The notes under the pieces: generated by a model
Database searches by the model: none
Told to the model about the DNA's origin: nothing
The model's input: the letters and a program-made list of their open reading frames with translations, nothing else
NCBI GenBank assembly: GCA_964554875.1
Contig: CAZKQJ010000004.1
Span: forward strand, 81,581-145,580
DNA length: 64,000 bases
Reading direction: 5' to 3'
From: Marispirochaeta sp964554875
GTDB lineage: Bacteria > Spirochaetota > Spirochaetia > JC444 > Marispirochaetaceae
Translations under genes and position numbers: made by a program
Shown here: piece by piece, positions 8,774 to 17,814 of the stretch
How the letters are laid out: each line of letters begins with the position of its first letter
Numbering within the stretch: position 1 is the first letter of the stretch

Positions 8774-10474
8774 CTAAGAATCTATGCCTTTGTCTTTCAG
8801 AAAATCACCAAGGGTAAAGGTCGATTCTTCCTCTTCATCATGAATGTACTTGGCCATGTCTTTCCGCTGCTGCTTCTTCTTGAGATCCCGGATGGAGAGT
8901 CCAAGCCGCTGGGTATTGGTGTTTATCTCTATTACGGCAGCGGTAACCGGTTCTCCTTCCTTGAAGACTGCGCCAAGATCTTCCACTGCTTCCTCTCCGG
9001 GGCCAAAACAGTGGGTCCTTGGAATAAGGCCTTCGATATCTCCCTGGACCCGTACAAAGACGCCAAAATCCGTTATACCGCTGACGGTTCCCTCAATTCT
9101 GCTTCCTTTGGGGAATGCGGATTTCAATGCCTGCCAGGGATCATCAGAGAGCTGTTTGAGGCCAAGGCGGATTCTCCGGGCCTCCTTGTCCAGCTCAATT
9201 ATGACAACCTCGAGCTTTTCTCCTTCCTTCAGCATTGCCGAAGGATGACGGATCTTTTTGGTCCAGGATAGATCATCGACATGCAGAAAGCCGTCAATAC
9301 CTTCTTCGATTTCGAGGAAAGCACCGGCATTGGTAAGCTTTTTGACCTCCAGAGTCATGCGCCTGCCGACCGGATACTGTTCTTCAATTGAGTCCCAGGG
9401 ATTCGGCAGGACCTGTTTGAGTCCCAGGGATACTCTGCCTGCTTCCAGGTCGTAATCGAGAATCTTTACCTCAACTTCGTCGCCTATGGCAAGCACCTCT
9501 TTCGGGTGTTTAATTCTTCTGACCCAAGAAAGCTCGGATACGTGGGCAAGCCCCTCAATACCGTCTTCGAGTTCGATGAAAGCACCAAAATCGGCGAGTT
9601 TCGTAACTTTTCCTTTTACAACATCGTCCACATGATATTTGGACTCGAATACTGTCCAGGGGTCGGGGGTAAGATGCTTAAGGGAAAGATTGATCTTCTT
9701 CGAATCAGGATCGATCTTTATAACCTTGACTCGTACTTGTTCGTCCTTCGAGACGTAATCTTTTGGGCGCGACGCGTGTCCCCAACTCATATCGTTGATG
9801 TGAAGGAGTCCGTCAAACCCGCCAAGATCGATGAAGGCGCCGAAGGAAGTAAAGGATTTAACCCTGCCTTCGACCTCATCACCCTCTTTAATGGTGTTGA
9901 AAAACTCTTCTCGTTGACTCTCTATTTCACGTTCCAGCCATGATCGGCGGGACAGTACTATTCTTGCCCTTTTTTCCTTTTGAAAACGTTCAATCAGGAA
10001 TTTCGACTTTGTCCCGATAAAGGTTTCGGAATCTTCGACCCGTCGAACATCAGTCTGACTCATGGGGTTGAAAGCTGTGATTCCGTAACCGAGATCAACC
10101 TCGAAGCCGCCTTTTATAACCTTGGAAAAGGTACCTTCCACAGGTTCCTGCTTCTCCGAGGCTTCTTTGAGGGTCCGCCAGAAAGAGATCATGTCGGCAC
10201 GCTTTTTCGATACAACTACCTGCCCGCCTTTTCCCTCTTTACTGACAAGTACAACGGAAACGGTGTCTCCGATCGAGGGTTCCTTATCGAACTCTTCGGT
10301 GGGGATTTTTCCTTCTGATTTGTATCCTACATCGACAAATACTTGTTCCGGACCAACCTCGATCACCGTACCTTCAACAAGCTGGCCCTCTTCCAGTTCA
10401 TCGAGGCTCTTGAGGTATTCTTCCTGGAGTTCGGATTGTATCATCTCTCCGTTGTTAGGCTCTCGATCACTCAT
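8774..10474 (-). CDS. rpsA: 30S ribosomal protein S1
   Basis: A 566-residue protein with six S1 RNA-binding repeats. The last four are clear (e.g. FGAFIDLGGFDGLLHINDMSW, FGAFIELEDGIEGLAHVSELSW) and the first two more divergent, as in proteobacterial S1. It recruits mRNA to the 30S subunit. It overlaps the end of cmk by 8 bases, the usual bacterial cmk-rpsA pairing, and is followed closely by a sigma54 activator. Length and repeat number are normal. Confidence 0.96.
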   Translation of the reverse strand: MSDREPNNGEMIQSELQEEYLKSLDELEEGQLVEGTVIEVGPEQVFVDVGYKSEGKIPTEEFDKEPSIGDTVSVVLVSKEGKGGQVVVSKKRADMISFWRTLKEASEKQEPVEGTFSKVIKGGFEVDLGYGITAFNPMSQTDVRRVEDSETFIGTKSKFLIERFQKEKRARIVLSRRSWLEREIESQREEFFNTIKEGDEVEGRVKSFTSFGAFIDLGGFDGLLHINDMSWGHASRPKDYVSKDEQVRVKVIKIDPDSKKINLSLKHLTPDPWTVFESKYHVDDVVKGKVTKLADFGAFIELEDGIEGLAHVSELSWVRRIKHPKEVLAIGDEVEVKILDYDLEAGRVSLGLKQVLPNPWDSIEEQYPVGRRMTLEVKKLTNAGAFLEIEEGIDGFLHVDDLSWTKKIRHPSAMLKEGEKLEVVIIELDKEARRIRLGLKQLSDDPWQALKSAFPKGSRIEGTVSGITDFGVFVRVQGDIEGLIPRTHCFGPGEEAVEDLGAVFKEGEPVTAAVIEINTNTQRLGLSIRDLKKKQQRKDMAKYIHDEEEESTFTLGDFLKDKGIDS

Positions 10475-11141
10475 GCTTCGACTCGGTCTCCTCGATATTT
10501 TTACGCGTTATCTCTTGAATTTTCCGTACTACTTTGGCACAAACTTCTTCTATGGTCAAGCCCGAAGTGTCAACATAAAGGGCATCTTCAGCCCTGACAA
10601 GACGCCCCCACTCCTTGGAGCGGTCGATTTCATCCCTCTTCCGTATACCCTCGGCAATCTCTTCGAGGCTCAGTCCGCTTACTCCCTGATCAAAGCGCCG
10701 TTTTGCCCGTACCTCCGGGCTGGCATCGAGAAAAACTTTCAACTCCGCGTCGGGGAAAACCACGGTAGTTATATCCCTGCCTTCGACGATTATGTCACGT
10801 CGACTGGAAATATCCCTCAAGCGCTGGTTTACCCATTCACGGACCCCCCGAAAGGAGGATACCTGGGCCACATGGGCATCAACCTGATCGGTGTGGAGTT
10901 CTCTGCTTATGTTTTCTTTCGCCAGATAGATTTCACCGTCATGGTACTCGAAGGGCATTGAAGCTGCAAAGGATTCCACAGCCCTCTGTTTGTTCAGGTT
11001 GATGTTTTGTTTCAAGGCGCCATAGGTCACGGCCCGATAAAAATTCCCGGAATTCAGATAATGAAATCCCGTTATTCCGGCAAGCTCGGCAGAAATACTG
11101 CTCTTTCCTACTCCCGCCGGTCCGTCTATTGCTATGACCAT
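10467..11141 (-). CDS. cmk: (d)CMP kinase
   Basis: A 224-residue cytidylate kinase phosphorylating CMP and dCMP to diphosphates. The P-loop GPAGVGKSS is at residues 7-15, with the CMP-binding GRDITTVVFPDAELKVFLDAS segment and the lid arginine region RAKRRFDQG as in the family. GAGGGAG precedes the ATG inside the end of rluB, and the gene overlaps rpsA, so it is part of a tightly packed operon. Confidence 0.95.
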   Translation of the reverse strand: MVIAIDGPAGVGKSSISAELAGITGFHYLNSGNFYRAVTYGALKQNINLNKQRAVESFAASMPFEYHDGEIYLAKENISRELHTDQVDAHVAQVSSFRGVREWVNQRLRDISSRRDIIVEGRDITTVVFPDAELKVFLDASPEVRAKRRFDQGVSGLSLEEIAEGIRKRDEIDRSKEWGRLVRAEDALYVDTSGLTIEEVCAKVVRKIQEITRKNIEETESKHE

Positions 11142-11872
11142 AAAGCTCCCTCGTGCTTGTATCCCAGTCCCCGCAGATCCTTCTCTCCAAGAATACGATA
11201 TTCCCCGGGAACCATGCCCTTAACCAGTACCGAGCCGATTCTTACGCGATGCAGCTTTTTGACCCGTATTTTGTTGTGATGGAAGAGACGTCGAATTTCG
11301 CGATTCTTGCCCTCTTTGAGAATAAGATAAGCCGCCTTCTCTCCCACAAGTCTGTATGAGCTTATGGAAAGCTCTTCGTCATCAATTGTTATACCCCGGA
11401 CAAAGCTGTCGAGAAGTTCTTTGCTGATCGTCCTTGAGACCTCCACCAGGTACTCTTTCTCGATCCCGACGTCAGGGCTCGTTATAAAACGACTGAACTC
11501 CCCGTCATTGGTCAAAAACATTAATCCCGAAGAAAGGTAATCAAGCCTGCCGACGTGAAAAAGCCGGAAGGGGAATTTCCCCTTAATGATATCCGCTACA
11601 GTCGTCCGTCCCTCAGGATCATTCAGGGAAGAGACCACGAATTTCGGCTTATATAGTGCTACATAAACAAATCTGCGGTCAGGATAAATTCTCTTATGGT
11701 CAACCTGTACCGAATCGTTCATGGAAACCTTCTCTCCCATGCGCGTTACTACCCGGCCGTTGACTCTTACCCGTCCCTGACGAATAAGCTCCTCGGAACC
11801 CCTTCGTGATGCGACACCCGAGCGTGCAAGAAAAACCTGCAGACGGATTTCGTTGTCCCTGTTATCTGCCAT
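11132..11872 (-). CDS. rluB: 23S rRNA pseudouridine synthase (RluB/RsuA family)
   Basis: An S4 RNA-binding domain (RLQVFLARSGVASRRGSEEL) is followed by the pseudouridine synthase catalytic domain with the Asp motif GRLDYLSSGLMFLTNDG. The family isomerises a uridine in large- or small-subunit rRNA. Position next to scpB and cmk is typical of RluB. The ATG at 11872 is preferred over an upstream TTG at 11881; AGGACAGG lies upstream. The start overlaps scpB by about 11 bases and the end overlaps cmk by 10. RluB versus RluE/RsuA is decided mainly from context. Confidence 0.88.
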   Translation of the reverse strand: MADNRDNEIRLQVFLARSGVASRRGSEELIRQGRVRVNGRVVTRMGEKVSMNDSVQVDHKRIYPDRRFVYVALYKPKFVVSSLNDPEGRTTVADIIKGKFPFRLFHVGRLDYLSSGLMFLTNDGEFSRFITSPDVGIEKEYLVEVSRTISKELLDSFVRGITIDDEELSISSYRLVGEKAAYLILKEGKNREIRRLFHHNKIRVKKLHRVRIGSVLVKGMVPGEYRILGEKDLRGLGYKHEGALWS

Positions 11873-12404
11873 CCAGTTCAAACCTGTCCTGATTTAATTC
11901 ATCGAGCTTAGGAAGATCGGCGATACTTCGCAGACGGAATACCTTAAGAAACTCCTTGGTAGTTCCGTACTGCACAGGCCTGCCTGGGGCCTCTTTTTTG
12001 CCTACTTCTTTAATAAGGTTTCTGCCTAACAGCAGTTTGATCATGCCGTCGGCACTTACCCCTCTGATACCCTCTATCTCCCCCCTGGTGATGGGCTGTG
12101 AATAGGCTATAATCGAGAGGGTCTCCATGGCCGCCCTGGAAAGTTTCGCATCGTTTTTCTTTCCATAACGTTCCTTGAGATCATCCCAGAGCTCCTCCTT
12201 GGGACTCAACAGGAATCCCCCGCCGATTTCCCGCAAATCCAGACCATGCCCCTTTTCGGCATAGTGCTCTTCCAGGAACTTCAGGGCACCCTCCACAATA
12301 TCTTTATCCAGACGGCTTATCTTGGCAATGCTTTTTACGTCTATTGGTTCGGATTCAAGAAATAATATGGCTTCGATTATTGCTGCTTCACGTTCCAGGG
12401 TCAT
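11862..12404 (-). CDS. scpB: Segregation and condensation protein B
   Basis: ScpB is the winged-helix kite subunit of the bacterial SMC condensin and works with ScpA. The protein begins MTLEREAAIIEAILFLESEPI and carries the family segments ETLSIIAYSQPITRGEIEGIRGV and GRPVQYGTTKEFL. A longer reading from 12467 is possible, but AGGAG about 10 bases before the ATG at 12404 and the family N-terminus support the short form of about 180 residues. It overlaps scpA by 17 bases. Confidence 0.92.
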   Translation of the reverse strand: MTLEREAAIIEAILFLESEPIDVKSIAKISRLDKDIVEGALKFLEEHYAEKGHGLDLREIGGGFLLSPKEELWDDLKERYGKKNDAKLSRAAMETLSIIAYSQPITRGEIEGIRGVSADGMIKLLLGRNLIKEVGKKEAPGRPVQYGTTKEFLKVFRLRSIADLPKLDELNQDRFELDGR

Positions 12405-13209
12405 CTCCTCCCTGCTCCTCATAAATGTTTTCCGGCCCGTCGGAATATCCGTCATCCTTGTCGGCATCCGGGTGGCGGTACATACGTATATCCCCGAACA
12501 TCCGGTTCTGATAGATGGATATGCGCTTCAGTTTAACCAGCTCAAGAACTGCGAGAAAGGCGCAGATTATCTCCATGATGGAGTTTTCCTTTATCACCAG
12601 ATCGGTAAACAGGCAGTATTCCCGTTCCTCCAGAAGCTCGTTCACCAGGCTGATCTTTTCGTTTATGGAAACCTCTTCGTAGAGATTGAGAATACGTTCC
12701 GAAGAGATGTTTGAAATAAGGGATGAAAAGGTCTTCAGAAGCTCCCAGACATCTATTTTATCCCACAAATCGTCCTTGTCGTCAAAGGGGAGCACCCGCT
12801 GCTTTTTCTTCCGCTCGATAGCCCATTCACTTTCGCTCTCTTTGTCCATCATCAGTTCGGAAATCTTCTTGTATTTCTGGTACTCAATCAGACGTTCAAC
12901 AAGCTCCTGCCTGGGGTCTTCAAGCTCATCGTCAAAATCGACCTCCACCGGAAGCAGCATACGTGATTTAATATACAGCAGGCTTGCCGCCATAACGTAG
13001 AACTCGGTTATGTTGTCAAGATTGACCGCCTCGGCGATATTCAGATACTCCAGATACTGTTCGGTTATCTGCGCAATGGGGATGTCGTATATATTGATTT
13101 CCGATTTTTTTATCAGAAAAAGCAGAAGGTCCAGAGGGCCCTCAAACTGATTCAGCTTGAAACGGTAATTATCGTTACTGCTTTCGTTGGTTACCGTACT
13201 TGCTTCCAT
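12388..13209 (-). CDS. scpA: Segregation and condensation protein A
   Basis: A 273-residue kleisin subunit that bridges the SMC heads for chromosome compaction. The N-terminal kleisin signature FEGPLDLLLFLIKKSEINIYDIPI (here from about residue 23) is clear, as is the C-terminal winged-helix segment AFLAVLELVKLKRISIYQ. The ATG has GGAAGGGT upstream. It overlaps folK by about 35 bases and scpB by 17, so the three are probably co-translated. Confidence 0.94.
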   Translation of the reverse strand: MEASTVTNESSNDNYRFKLNQFEGPLDLLLFLIKKSEINIYDIPIAQITEQYLEYLNIAEAVNLDNITEFYVMAASLLYIKSRMLLPVEVDFDDELEDPRQELVERLIEYQKYKKISELMMDKESESEWAIERKKKQRVLPFDDKDDLWDKIDVWELLKTFSSLISNISSERILNLYEEVSINEKISLVNELLEEREYCLFTDLVIKENSIMEIICAFLAVLELVKLKRISIYQNRMFGDIRMYRHPDADKDDGYSDGPENIYEEQGGDDPGT

Positions 13210-13765
13210 ACCCTTCCGCGCGATCCTCCCACGACAAGGTAGTACTATAGTGGTTCAGGGAAATGTAGTAAATACCCTGATCTTCGAGTTTCGCAGCATA
13301 CTCTCCATAATAGATGCCGGTCGCCGGCTCCCGCACCAGGGGATCAAGTTCCAGCAGAGGGACAAGGACGAATTTGCGTTCCCTCATTCTGGGATGGGGA
13401 ATTTCAAGCTCAGGCCCATAAATCCGCAAGTCCCCATACAGAAGTATATCAATATCCAGGGTTCTTGGTCCCTTTGGTCGATCAGGATCCCTCCGGCGCC
13501 CAGACTTTTCTTCCAGGATCTGTACGATCCGGAGAACCTCCAAGGCTTCTTTGTCCGTAACTCCGGAGAATACAGCGTTAAGAAAATCCGGCTGCTTTAC
13601 ATCATCCCGTGGTCGGGTCCTGTAAAAGGATGATACCCTGGGATCATCAAACATTGTGCTTAACTCGTCGACAGCCCTCCGAAGGATACCTGCGGAATCA
13701 CCTGTATTCGAACCCAGGCCAAGATAGGCACGAAGCTTCCGCCCACTCCCAGGGTGTTCTGTCAA
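13175..13765 (-). CDS. folK: 2-amino-4-hydroxy-6-hydroxymethyldihydropteridine pyrophosphokinase
   Basis: HPPK transfers pyrophosphate from ATP to hydroxymethyldihydropterin in folate synthesis. Family motifs are YLGLGSNTGD near the N-terminus, FLNAVFSG, and GPRTLDIDILLYGD plus IPHPRMRERKFVLVPL, containing the two Mg-binding Asp residues. The start is TTG overlapping the recA stop, with GGAG six bases before it. At 196 residues it has a C-terminal tail of about 35 residues beyond the usual enzyme, overlapping the beginning of scpA. Confidence 0.92.
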   Translation of the reverse strand: MTEHPGSGRKLRAYLGLGSNTGDSAGILRRAVDELSTMFDDPRVSSFYRTRPRDDVKQPDFLNAVFSGVTDKEALEVLRIVQILEEKSGRRRDPDRPKGPRTLDIDILLYGDLRIYGPELEIPHPRMRERKFVLVPLLELDPLVREPATGIYYGEYAAKLEDQGIYYISLNHYSTTLSWEDRAEGYGSKYGNQRKQ

Positions 13766-14904
13766 AAGAGCTCCGACTTCGGGTCTTCAGCCGCCTGGGC
13801 GGATGATGAAGAAGCGGGTTTCGCAGTCTCTGCTTTCTTTTTTTCCTTGTCCTCTTTTTCTCCTGCCAAGGTGGGAAAAAGGAGGATTCTGAGCTTCTTT
13901 TCAATCTCTTCGGCTATGTCGGGGTTATTCTCCAGGAAGAGTTTAGCATTCTCCCTGCCCTGGCCTATCCGCTCTTCGCCGAAGGAGTACCAGCTTCCGC
14001 TCTTTTCTATGATTTCGAATTTCAGGGCAGCATCCAGCAGGCTACCGGAGGAGGAGATACCCTTTCCGAACATGATTTCCAGTTCCACCTTGCGAAAAGG
14101 AGGGGCCACCTTGTTTTTTACCACCTTTACGCGCACCCGGTTTCCTATGGCGTCATCAGTACCCTTGGCGATGGTTTCGATTTTTCTCACCTCCACCCGC
14201 ACGGAGGAGTAGAACTTCAGGGCCTTTCCTCCCGTAGTGGTCTCGGGGTTTCCAAACATAACACCGATCTTCATGCGAATCTGGTTAATAAAGATCAGAC
14301 AGGAGTGGGATTTGGCGATAGTGGCGGTAAGCTTGCGCAGGGCCTGGCTCATGAGCCTTGCCTGAAGACCCATGTGTGAGTCTCCCATATCCCCCTCTAT
14401 CTCCGCCTGGGGAGTAAGAGCTGCCACGGAGTCTACAACGATAATATCCACTGCACCGGAGCGAACCAGGGATTCTGCAATCTCCAGAGCCTGTTCACCC
14501 GTATCCGGCTGGGATACCCATAATTCATCAATGTTTACCCCAAGATTCCGGGCATAGCCGGGATCCAGGGCGTGTTCAGCGTCGATAAACGCGGCAATTC
14601 CACCTTTTTTCTGGGCCTCCGCTATTGCATGAAGCGCCAGGGTGGTTTTTCCCGAAGACTCGGGGCCGTAAATCTCGATTACCCTGCCTTTTGGATACCC
14701 CCCAACCCCCAGGGCCGCGTCCAGCAGAATGGACCCGGACGGTATGGATTCAATATGGAGGTCCTGACGTTCCTTCCCCAGCTGCATCAGTGACCCTTTT
14801 CCAAACTGCTTTTCTATCTGAAGCCTGGCGGCTTCCAGTGCCTTCTGCTTTTCTTCGCTATTTGTCGGGGCGGGTCGTGTTTCGGGCATGCTTTTTTTTG
14901 CCAT
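13762..14904 (-). CDS. recA: Recombinase A
   Basis: RecA forms ATP-dependent filaments on single-stranded DNA for recombination and SOS induction. Seen here: Walker A GPESSGKT (residues 80-87 from the chosen ATG), VDSVAALTPQAEIEG, and FINQIRMKIGVMFGNPETTTGG. The ATG at 14904 has a perfect AGGAGG six bases upstream; an earlier in-frame start at 14925 lacks this. The C-terminal tail (EKEDKEKKKAETAKPASSSS) is charged and low-complexity, as in many RecA proteins. A good promoter lies upstream (14970-14998), separate from the dnaB operon. No LexA site is clear. Confidence 0.97.
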   Translation of the reverse strand: MAKKSMPETRPAPTNSEEKQKALEAARLQIEKQFGKGSLMQLGKERQDLHIESIPSGSILLDAALGVGGYPKGRVIEIYGPESSGKTTLALHAIAEAQKKGGIAAFIDAEHALDPGYARNLGVNIDELWVSQPDTGEQALEIAESLVRSGAVDIIVVDSVAALTPQAEIEGDMGDSHMGLQARLMSQALRKLTATIAKSHSCLIFINQIRMKIGVMFGNPETTTGGKALKFYSSVRVEVRKIETIAKGTDDAIGNRVRVKVVKNKVAPPFRKVELEIMFGKGISSSGSLLDAALKFEIIEKSGSWYSFGEERIGQGRENAKLFLENNPDIAEEIEKKLRILLFPTLAGEKEDKEKKKAETAKPASSSSAQAAEDPKSELF

Positions 14905-14969
14905 TGCTGTCCTCCTGATATGCACTTACAAAAGAAGAACCGGGGAAAGTCTCTTTTGATTTCAAGTAG

Positions 14970-14998
14970 ATACTATAGCCGCGCCAGATTGCAGTCAA
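14970..14998 (-). promoter_or_regulatory. Predicted sigma70 promoter of recA operon
   Basis: Reading leftward, TTGACT (14998-14993), a 17-base spacer, then TAGTAT (14975-14970), about 65 bases before the recA ATG. It lies just after the dnaB stop, so recA and the downstream genes can be transcribed independently of the ribosomal operon. Confidence 0.6.
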
Positions 14999-15020
14999 GC
15001 AGCCATTTTCGTGCCCGGCA

Positions 15021-16358
15021 TTACACCTTTTCGTAACTGAAAGCTTCAAACTTGGTGTATTTGGGAATGAAGGCCACCTTAATGGTTCCAACGGGGCCGT
15101 TTCTCTGCTTGGCGACAATAAGTTCAGTTTCCACGTTGTTTGCATCCTGGGTCCCTTCCTTCTCGCCCCGGTCACGATGAAGAAAGATAACCACGTCGGC
15201 ATCCTGTTCAATGGACCCCGATTCCCGGAGATCCGCCAGGCTTGGGGCCTTTCCTTCCGACTGGCGCCCCACCTGGGAGAGACAGATAATCGGAATATCA
15301 AGTTCTCTTGCCAGGGATTTCAGGGAACGGGAGGTTTCCGCAACCTGCTCGTGACGCGGAACGTTGTATTTGTTTTCCGGTTCGACCAGACCGATATAGT
15401 CAACAAAAATCGCCTCTACCTTTTCCTGCTGACGCATCCTCCGGGCCTGGGCCCGGAGGTCCAGGAGCTTGATATTCGGTGAATCGTCAATAAACAGGGG
15501 TGCTTCGTAGATACGCCCTGCGGCCTCTGTCAACTTATGAAAGTCCGAGGGCTTCAGCATTCCGGTCCTCAAGATGTCCGAAGCTATTCGGGCTTCAGCG
15601 GCCACAAGGCGCTGCATCAGGGCCATATCGGACATCTCAAGGGTAAAAAATCCGACTGGCCGCTTATAGCGGATGGCCATATTGGATGCCATTGTCAGAG
15701 CAAAGGCCGTTTTACCCACCGACGGACGGGCACCGATTACAATGAACTCCGATTTCTGAAATCCCGAGGTCATCTTGTCCAGATCCGCAAAGCCCGACGG
15801 AATCCCCGTAAAGCTGTCCTTGGTATGATACAGCTTCTCGATAGCTTCGATGGTCCTGGCAATTACCTCTCCTGCTGTTTTATAGTGACCCGTGGGGTTC
15901 TCTTCGGCAATGTCGAAAATCCGCCGCTCCGCCTCTTCTATAATCTGACGGGTCTGGATTGTGTCGTTCTGGGCGTCAGAGATCATTTCATGGGCAACAT
16001 TGAGCAGGTTGCGACGAAGGCTCAAGGATCGGACTATGCCAGTGTAATACGCTACGTTGGCACTGGAGGGGGTGGCCTCGGTGAGACCTGATACATAACC
16101 AAGTCCGCCTGCCGATTCCAGATCGCCCTGGTTGCGAAGTTCATCCGTTACGGTAATAAGATCCATGGTTTCTCCCTTGTTAAAAAGGGAAACCATGGCA
16201 TCAAAAATCTTGCGATGAGCGGTTTTGAAAAAGTCTCTGCTGCGCAGCTGTTCCAGAACCGTTGCGAAGGTATCGGGATTTAAAAAGACCGCCCCGAGGA
16301 CGGCCTTTTCGGCCTCCACGTTATGAGGCGGTACTGAATCTTTAAGGCGTTCAGGCAT
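15021..16358 (-). CDS. dnaB: Replicative DNA helicase
   Basis: A 445-residue hexameric helicase that unwinds DNA at the replication fork. It has an N-terminal DnaB domain (PPHNVEAEKAVLGAVFLNPD) and a RecA-like C-terminal domain with Walker A GARPSVGKT (209-217), EAIFVDYIGLV (Walker B), and the arginine-finger region LSQVGRQSEGKAP. No intein is present; length is normal. It ends the rpsF-ssb-rpsR-rplI-dnaB operon, eight bases after rplI. Confidence 0.96.
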   Translation of the reverse strand: MPERLKDSVPPHNVEAEKAVLGAVFLNPDTFATVLEQLRSRDFFKTAHRKIFDAMVSLFNKGETMDLITVTDELRNQGDLESAGGLGYVSGLTEATPSSANVAYYTGIVRSLSLRRNLLNVAHEMISDAQNDTIQTRQIIEEAERRIFDIAEENPTGHYKTAGEVIARTIEAIEKLYHTKDSFTGIPSGFADLDKMTSGFQKSEFIVIGARPSVGKTAFALTMASNMAIRYKRPVGFFTLEMSDMALMQRLVAAEARIASDILRTGMLKPSDFHKLTEAAGRIYEAPLFIDDSPNIKLLDLRAQARRMRQQEKVEAIFVDYIGLVEPENKYNVPRHEQVAETSRSLKSLARELDIPIICLSQVGRQSEGKAPSLADLRESGSIEQDADVVIFLHRDRGEKEGTQDANNVETELIVAKQRNGPVGTIKVAFIPKYTKFEAFSYEKV

Positions 16359-16365
16359 TTCCGGC

Positions 16366-16968
16366 CTACTCTTCCTCGCCGATTTCTTCCTTTACACTCT
16401 CTTCAGTTATTTCACTTTCATCAGCTGCGCTTTCTTCTTCGAAAGCTTCTTCAGAGGATTCCTCTTTTACAGGGGCTTCCTTTTCCGTCTTGACAGAGCC
16501 TTTGGGTTCGGAGGCACCGGTTTTTTCGTCTACGACCAGAAACTGAAGTTCTGCCAGGTTGCTCTCATAGAGCTTTACCCGGGCCTTGTGCTTACCAATC
16601 ATTTTAACGGTATGTTCAACAAGGTCGATCTTTTTACGTTCAACGTGGATGCCTTCCTTTGCCAGGGCATCGGATACTGTGGCATTTGTAACGGAACCAA
16701 AGAGTTTCCCCGTATCGCCGGCGGGCATCGGGATCGTAAGCTCCAGAGTTTCAATCCTCTCCTTGAGACCCATGGCGGCGTTCCGCTTTTCTTCCTTCCG
16801 TTTTTCTATCGCCTCACGGCGCTGTTCGAACATTGCTGCGTTTCCTTTGGTAAAGGGAACGGCCAGCCCCTGGGGAATAAGATAATTCCGGGCATATCCG
16901 GGCTTTACGACGCGAACATCCCCTTCTTCCCCGAGGTTATATACATCTTCTTTGAGAATAATCTTCAT
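16366..16968 (-). CDS. rplI: 50S ribosomal protein L9 with acidic C-terminal extension
   Basis: The first 150 residues are standard L9 (MKIILKEDVYNLGEEGDVRVVKPGYARNYL... with the C-terminal domain ending LQFLVVDEK). About 50 extra residues follow, very rich in Glu, Ser and Lys, ending EEIGEEE; normal L9 stops near 150. GGAGAAG lies before the ATG. The tail is probably disordered and its role is unknown. Confidence 0.94.
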   Translation of the reverse strand: MKIILKEDVYNLGEEGDVRVVKPGYARNYLIPQGLAVPFTKGNAAMFEQRREAIEKRKEEKRNAAMGLKERIETLELTIPMPAGDTGKLFGSVTNATVSDALAKEGIHVERKKIDLVEHTVKMIGKHKARVKLYESNLAELQFLVVDEKTGASEPKGSVKTEKEAPVKEESSEEAFEEESAADESEITEESVKEEIGEEE

Positions 16969-16999
16969 ACTGCTTCTTCTCCTTTCGACTTTCCAGAGC

Positions 17000-17320
17000 C
17001 TATTTCTTCACAAAGGGAAGATAGGCAAGCACGCGGGCCTTTTTAATCTCCAGAGAAAGAGCGCGCTGATGCTTGGCACAGGTACCGGTAATTCTCCGAG
17101 GAAGAATTTTTCCCCGCTCTGTCACAAACCGCCGCAGGGCGTCGGGATTTTTGTAATCCGGCAGCGTATTCTGGGTACAGAATTTGCAGACCTTCCGCCG
17201 GAAAAAAGGCTTTCCTCCGCCCCGGCGAAACCCGCGGCCTCCGTCACGGCCTTCATCGCGGCCATCATTCTGCCGACCGTCGTCTTCTCGTTCTCTATCC
17301 TGAGTATCTTCAGAACTCAT
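17000..17320 (-). CDS. rpsR: 30S ribosomal protein S18 with Arg/Gly-rich N-terminal extension
   Basis: The last 65-70 residues are S18 (RRKVCKFC, ALRRFVTERGKILPRRITGTCAKHQRAL), including three Cys residues (CKFC plus GTC). About 40 residues precede it, rich in Asp, Arg and Gly (DDGRQNDGRDEGRDGGRGFRRGGG). AAGGAG upstream of the ATG supports the long form. S18 pairs with S6 on the 30S platform, and its gene lies in the same operon as rpsF. Confidence 0.94.
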   Translation of the reverse strand: MSSEDTQDREREDDGRQNDGRDEGRDGGRGFRRGGGKPFFRRKVCKFCTQNTLPDYKNPDALRRFVTERGKILPRRITGTCAKHQRALSLEIKKARVLAYLPFVKK

Positions 17321-17364
17321 ATCGTAATTCTCCTTGATCTTCTGCTGTTGTTCCGGTTTTTCGA

Positions 17365-17796
17365 CTAAAAGGGAATATCGTCTTCAAAACCGTCATCCCC
17401 GCCACCGGGGGTGTATCGTTCTACCTGGTCATTCCCATAGGATTGGGAGGATCCACGGGTTTCCCCCCCCTTCGGACCACCGAGAAGCTGAACATTGTTG
17501 GCAACCACCTCAACCTTGCTTCTCGGCTGACCATCCTGCTCCCATCGATTCTGCCGCAGTTCTCCTTCCACGGCAATCTCCTTGCCTTTTACCAGGTATT
17601 GCGACAGGTTCTCCGCGGTTTTTCCGAACACGGTAATATCGAAGAAATTTGCCTCCTCCGTCCACTGATCACCGGACCTCTTTCTGCGGTTTACAGCTAT
17701 GGAAAGACGGGCAACGGCCATACCGGAATTGGTGTACTTCAATTCCGAATCCCGGGTGAGCCGACCTATCAGTATTACATGATTCAAATTCGCCAT
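17365..17796 (-). CDS. ssb: Single-stranded DNA-binding protein
   Basis: A 143-residue OB-fold SSB starting MANLNHVILIGRLTRDSELKYTNSG, with an acidic C-terminal tail DDGFEDDIPF, the conserved peptide that recruits SSB partner proteins. AGGAGGG lies six bases before the ATG. It is between rpsF and rpsR, as in most bacteria, and protects single-stranded DNA at forks unwound by the DnaB encoded downstream. Confidence 0.96.
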   Translation of the reverse strand: MANLNHVILIGRLTRDSELKYTNSGMAVARLSIAVNRRKRSGDQWTEEANFFDITVFGKTAENLSQYLVKGKEIAVEGELRQNRWEQDGQPRSKVEVVANNVQLLGGPKGGETRGSSQSYGNDQVERYTPGGGDDGFEDDIPF

Positions 17797-17814
17797 GGAA
17801 GCCCTCCTCAGATT

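Noticed and set aside
14950..14970. Imperfect palindrome TTGATTTCAA near recA as a LexA box
   Set aside because: It does not match known spirochaete or other LexA consensus sequences and could arise by chance in AT-rich sequence.
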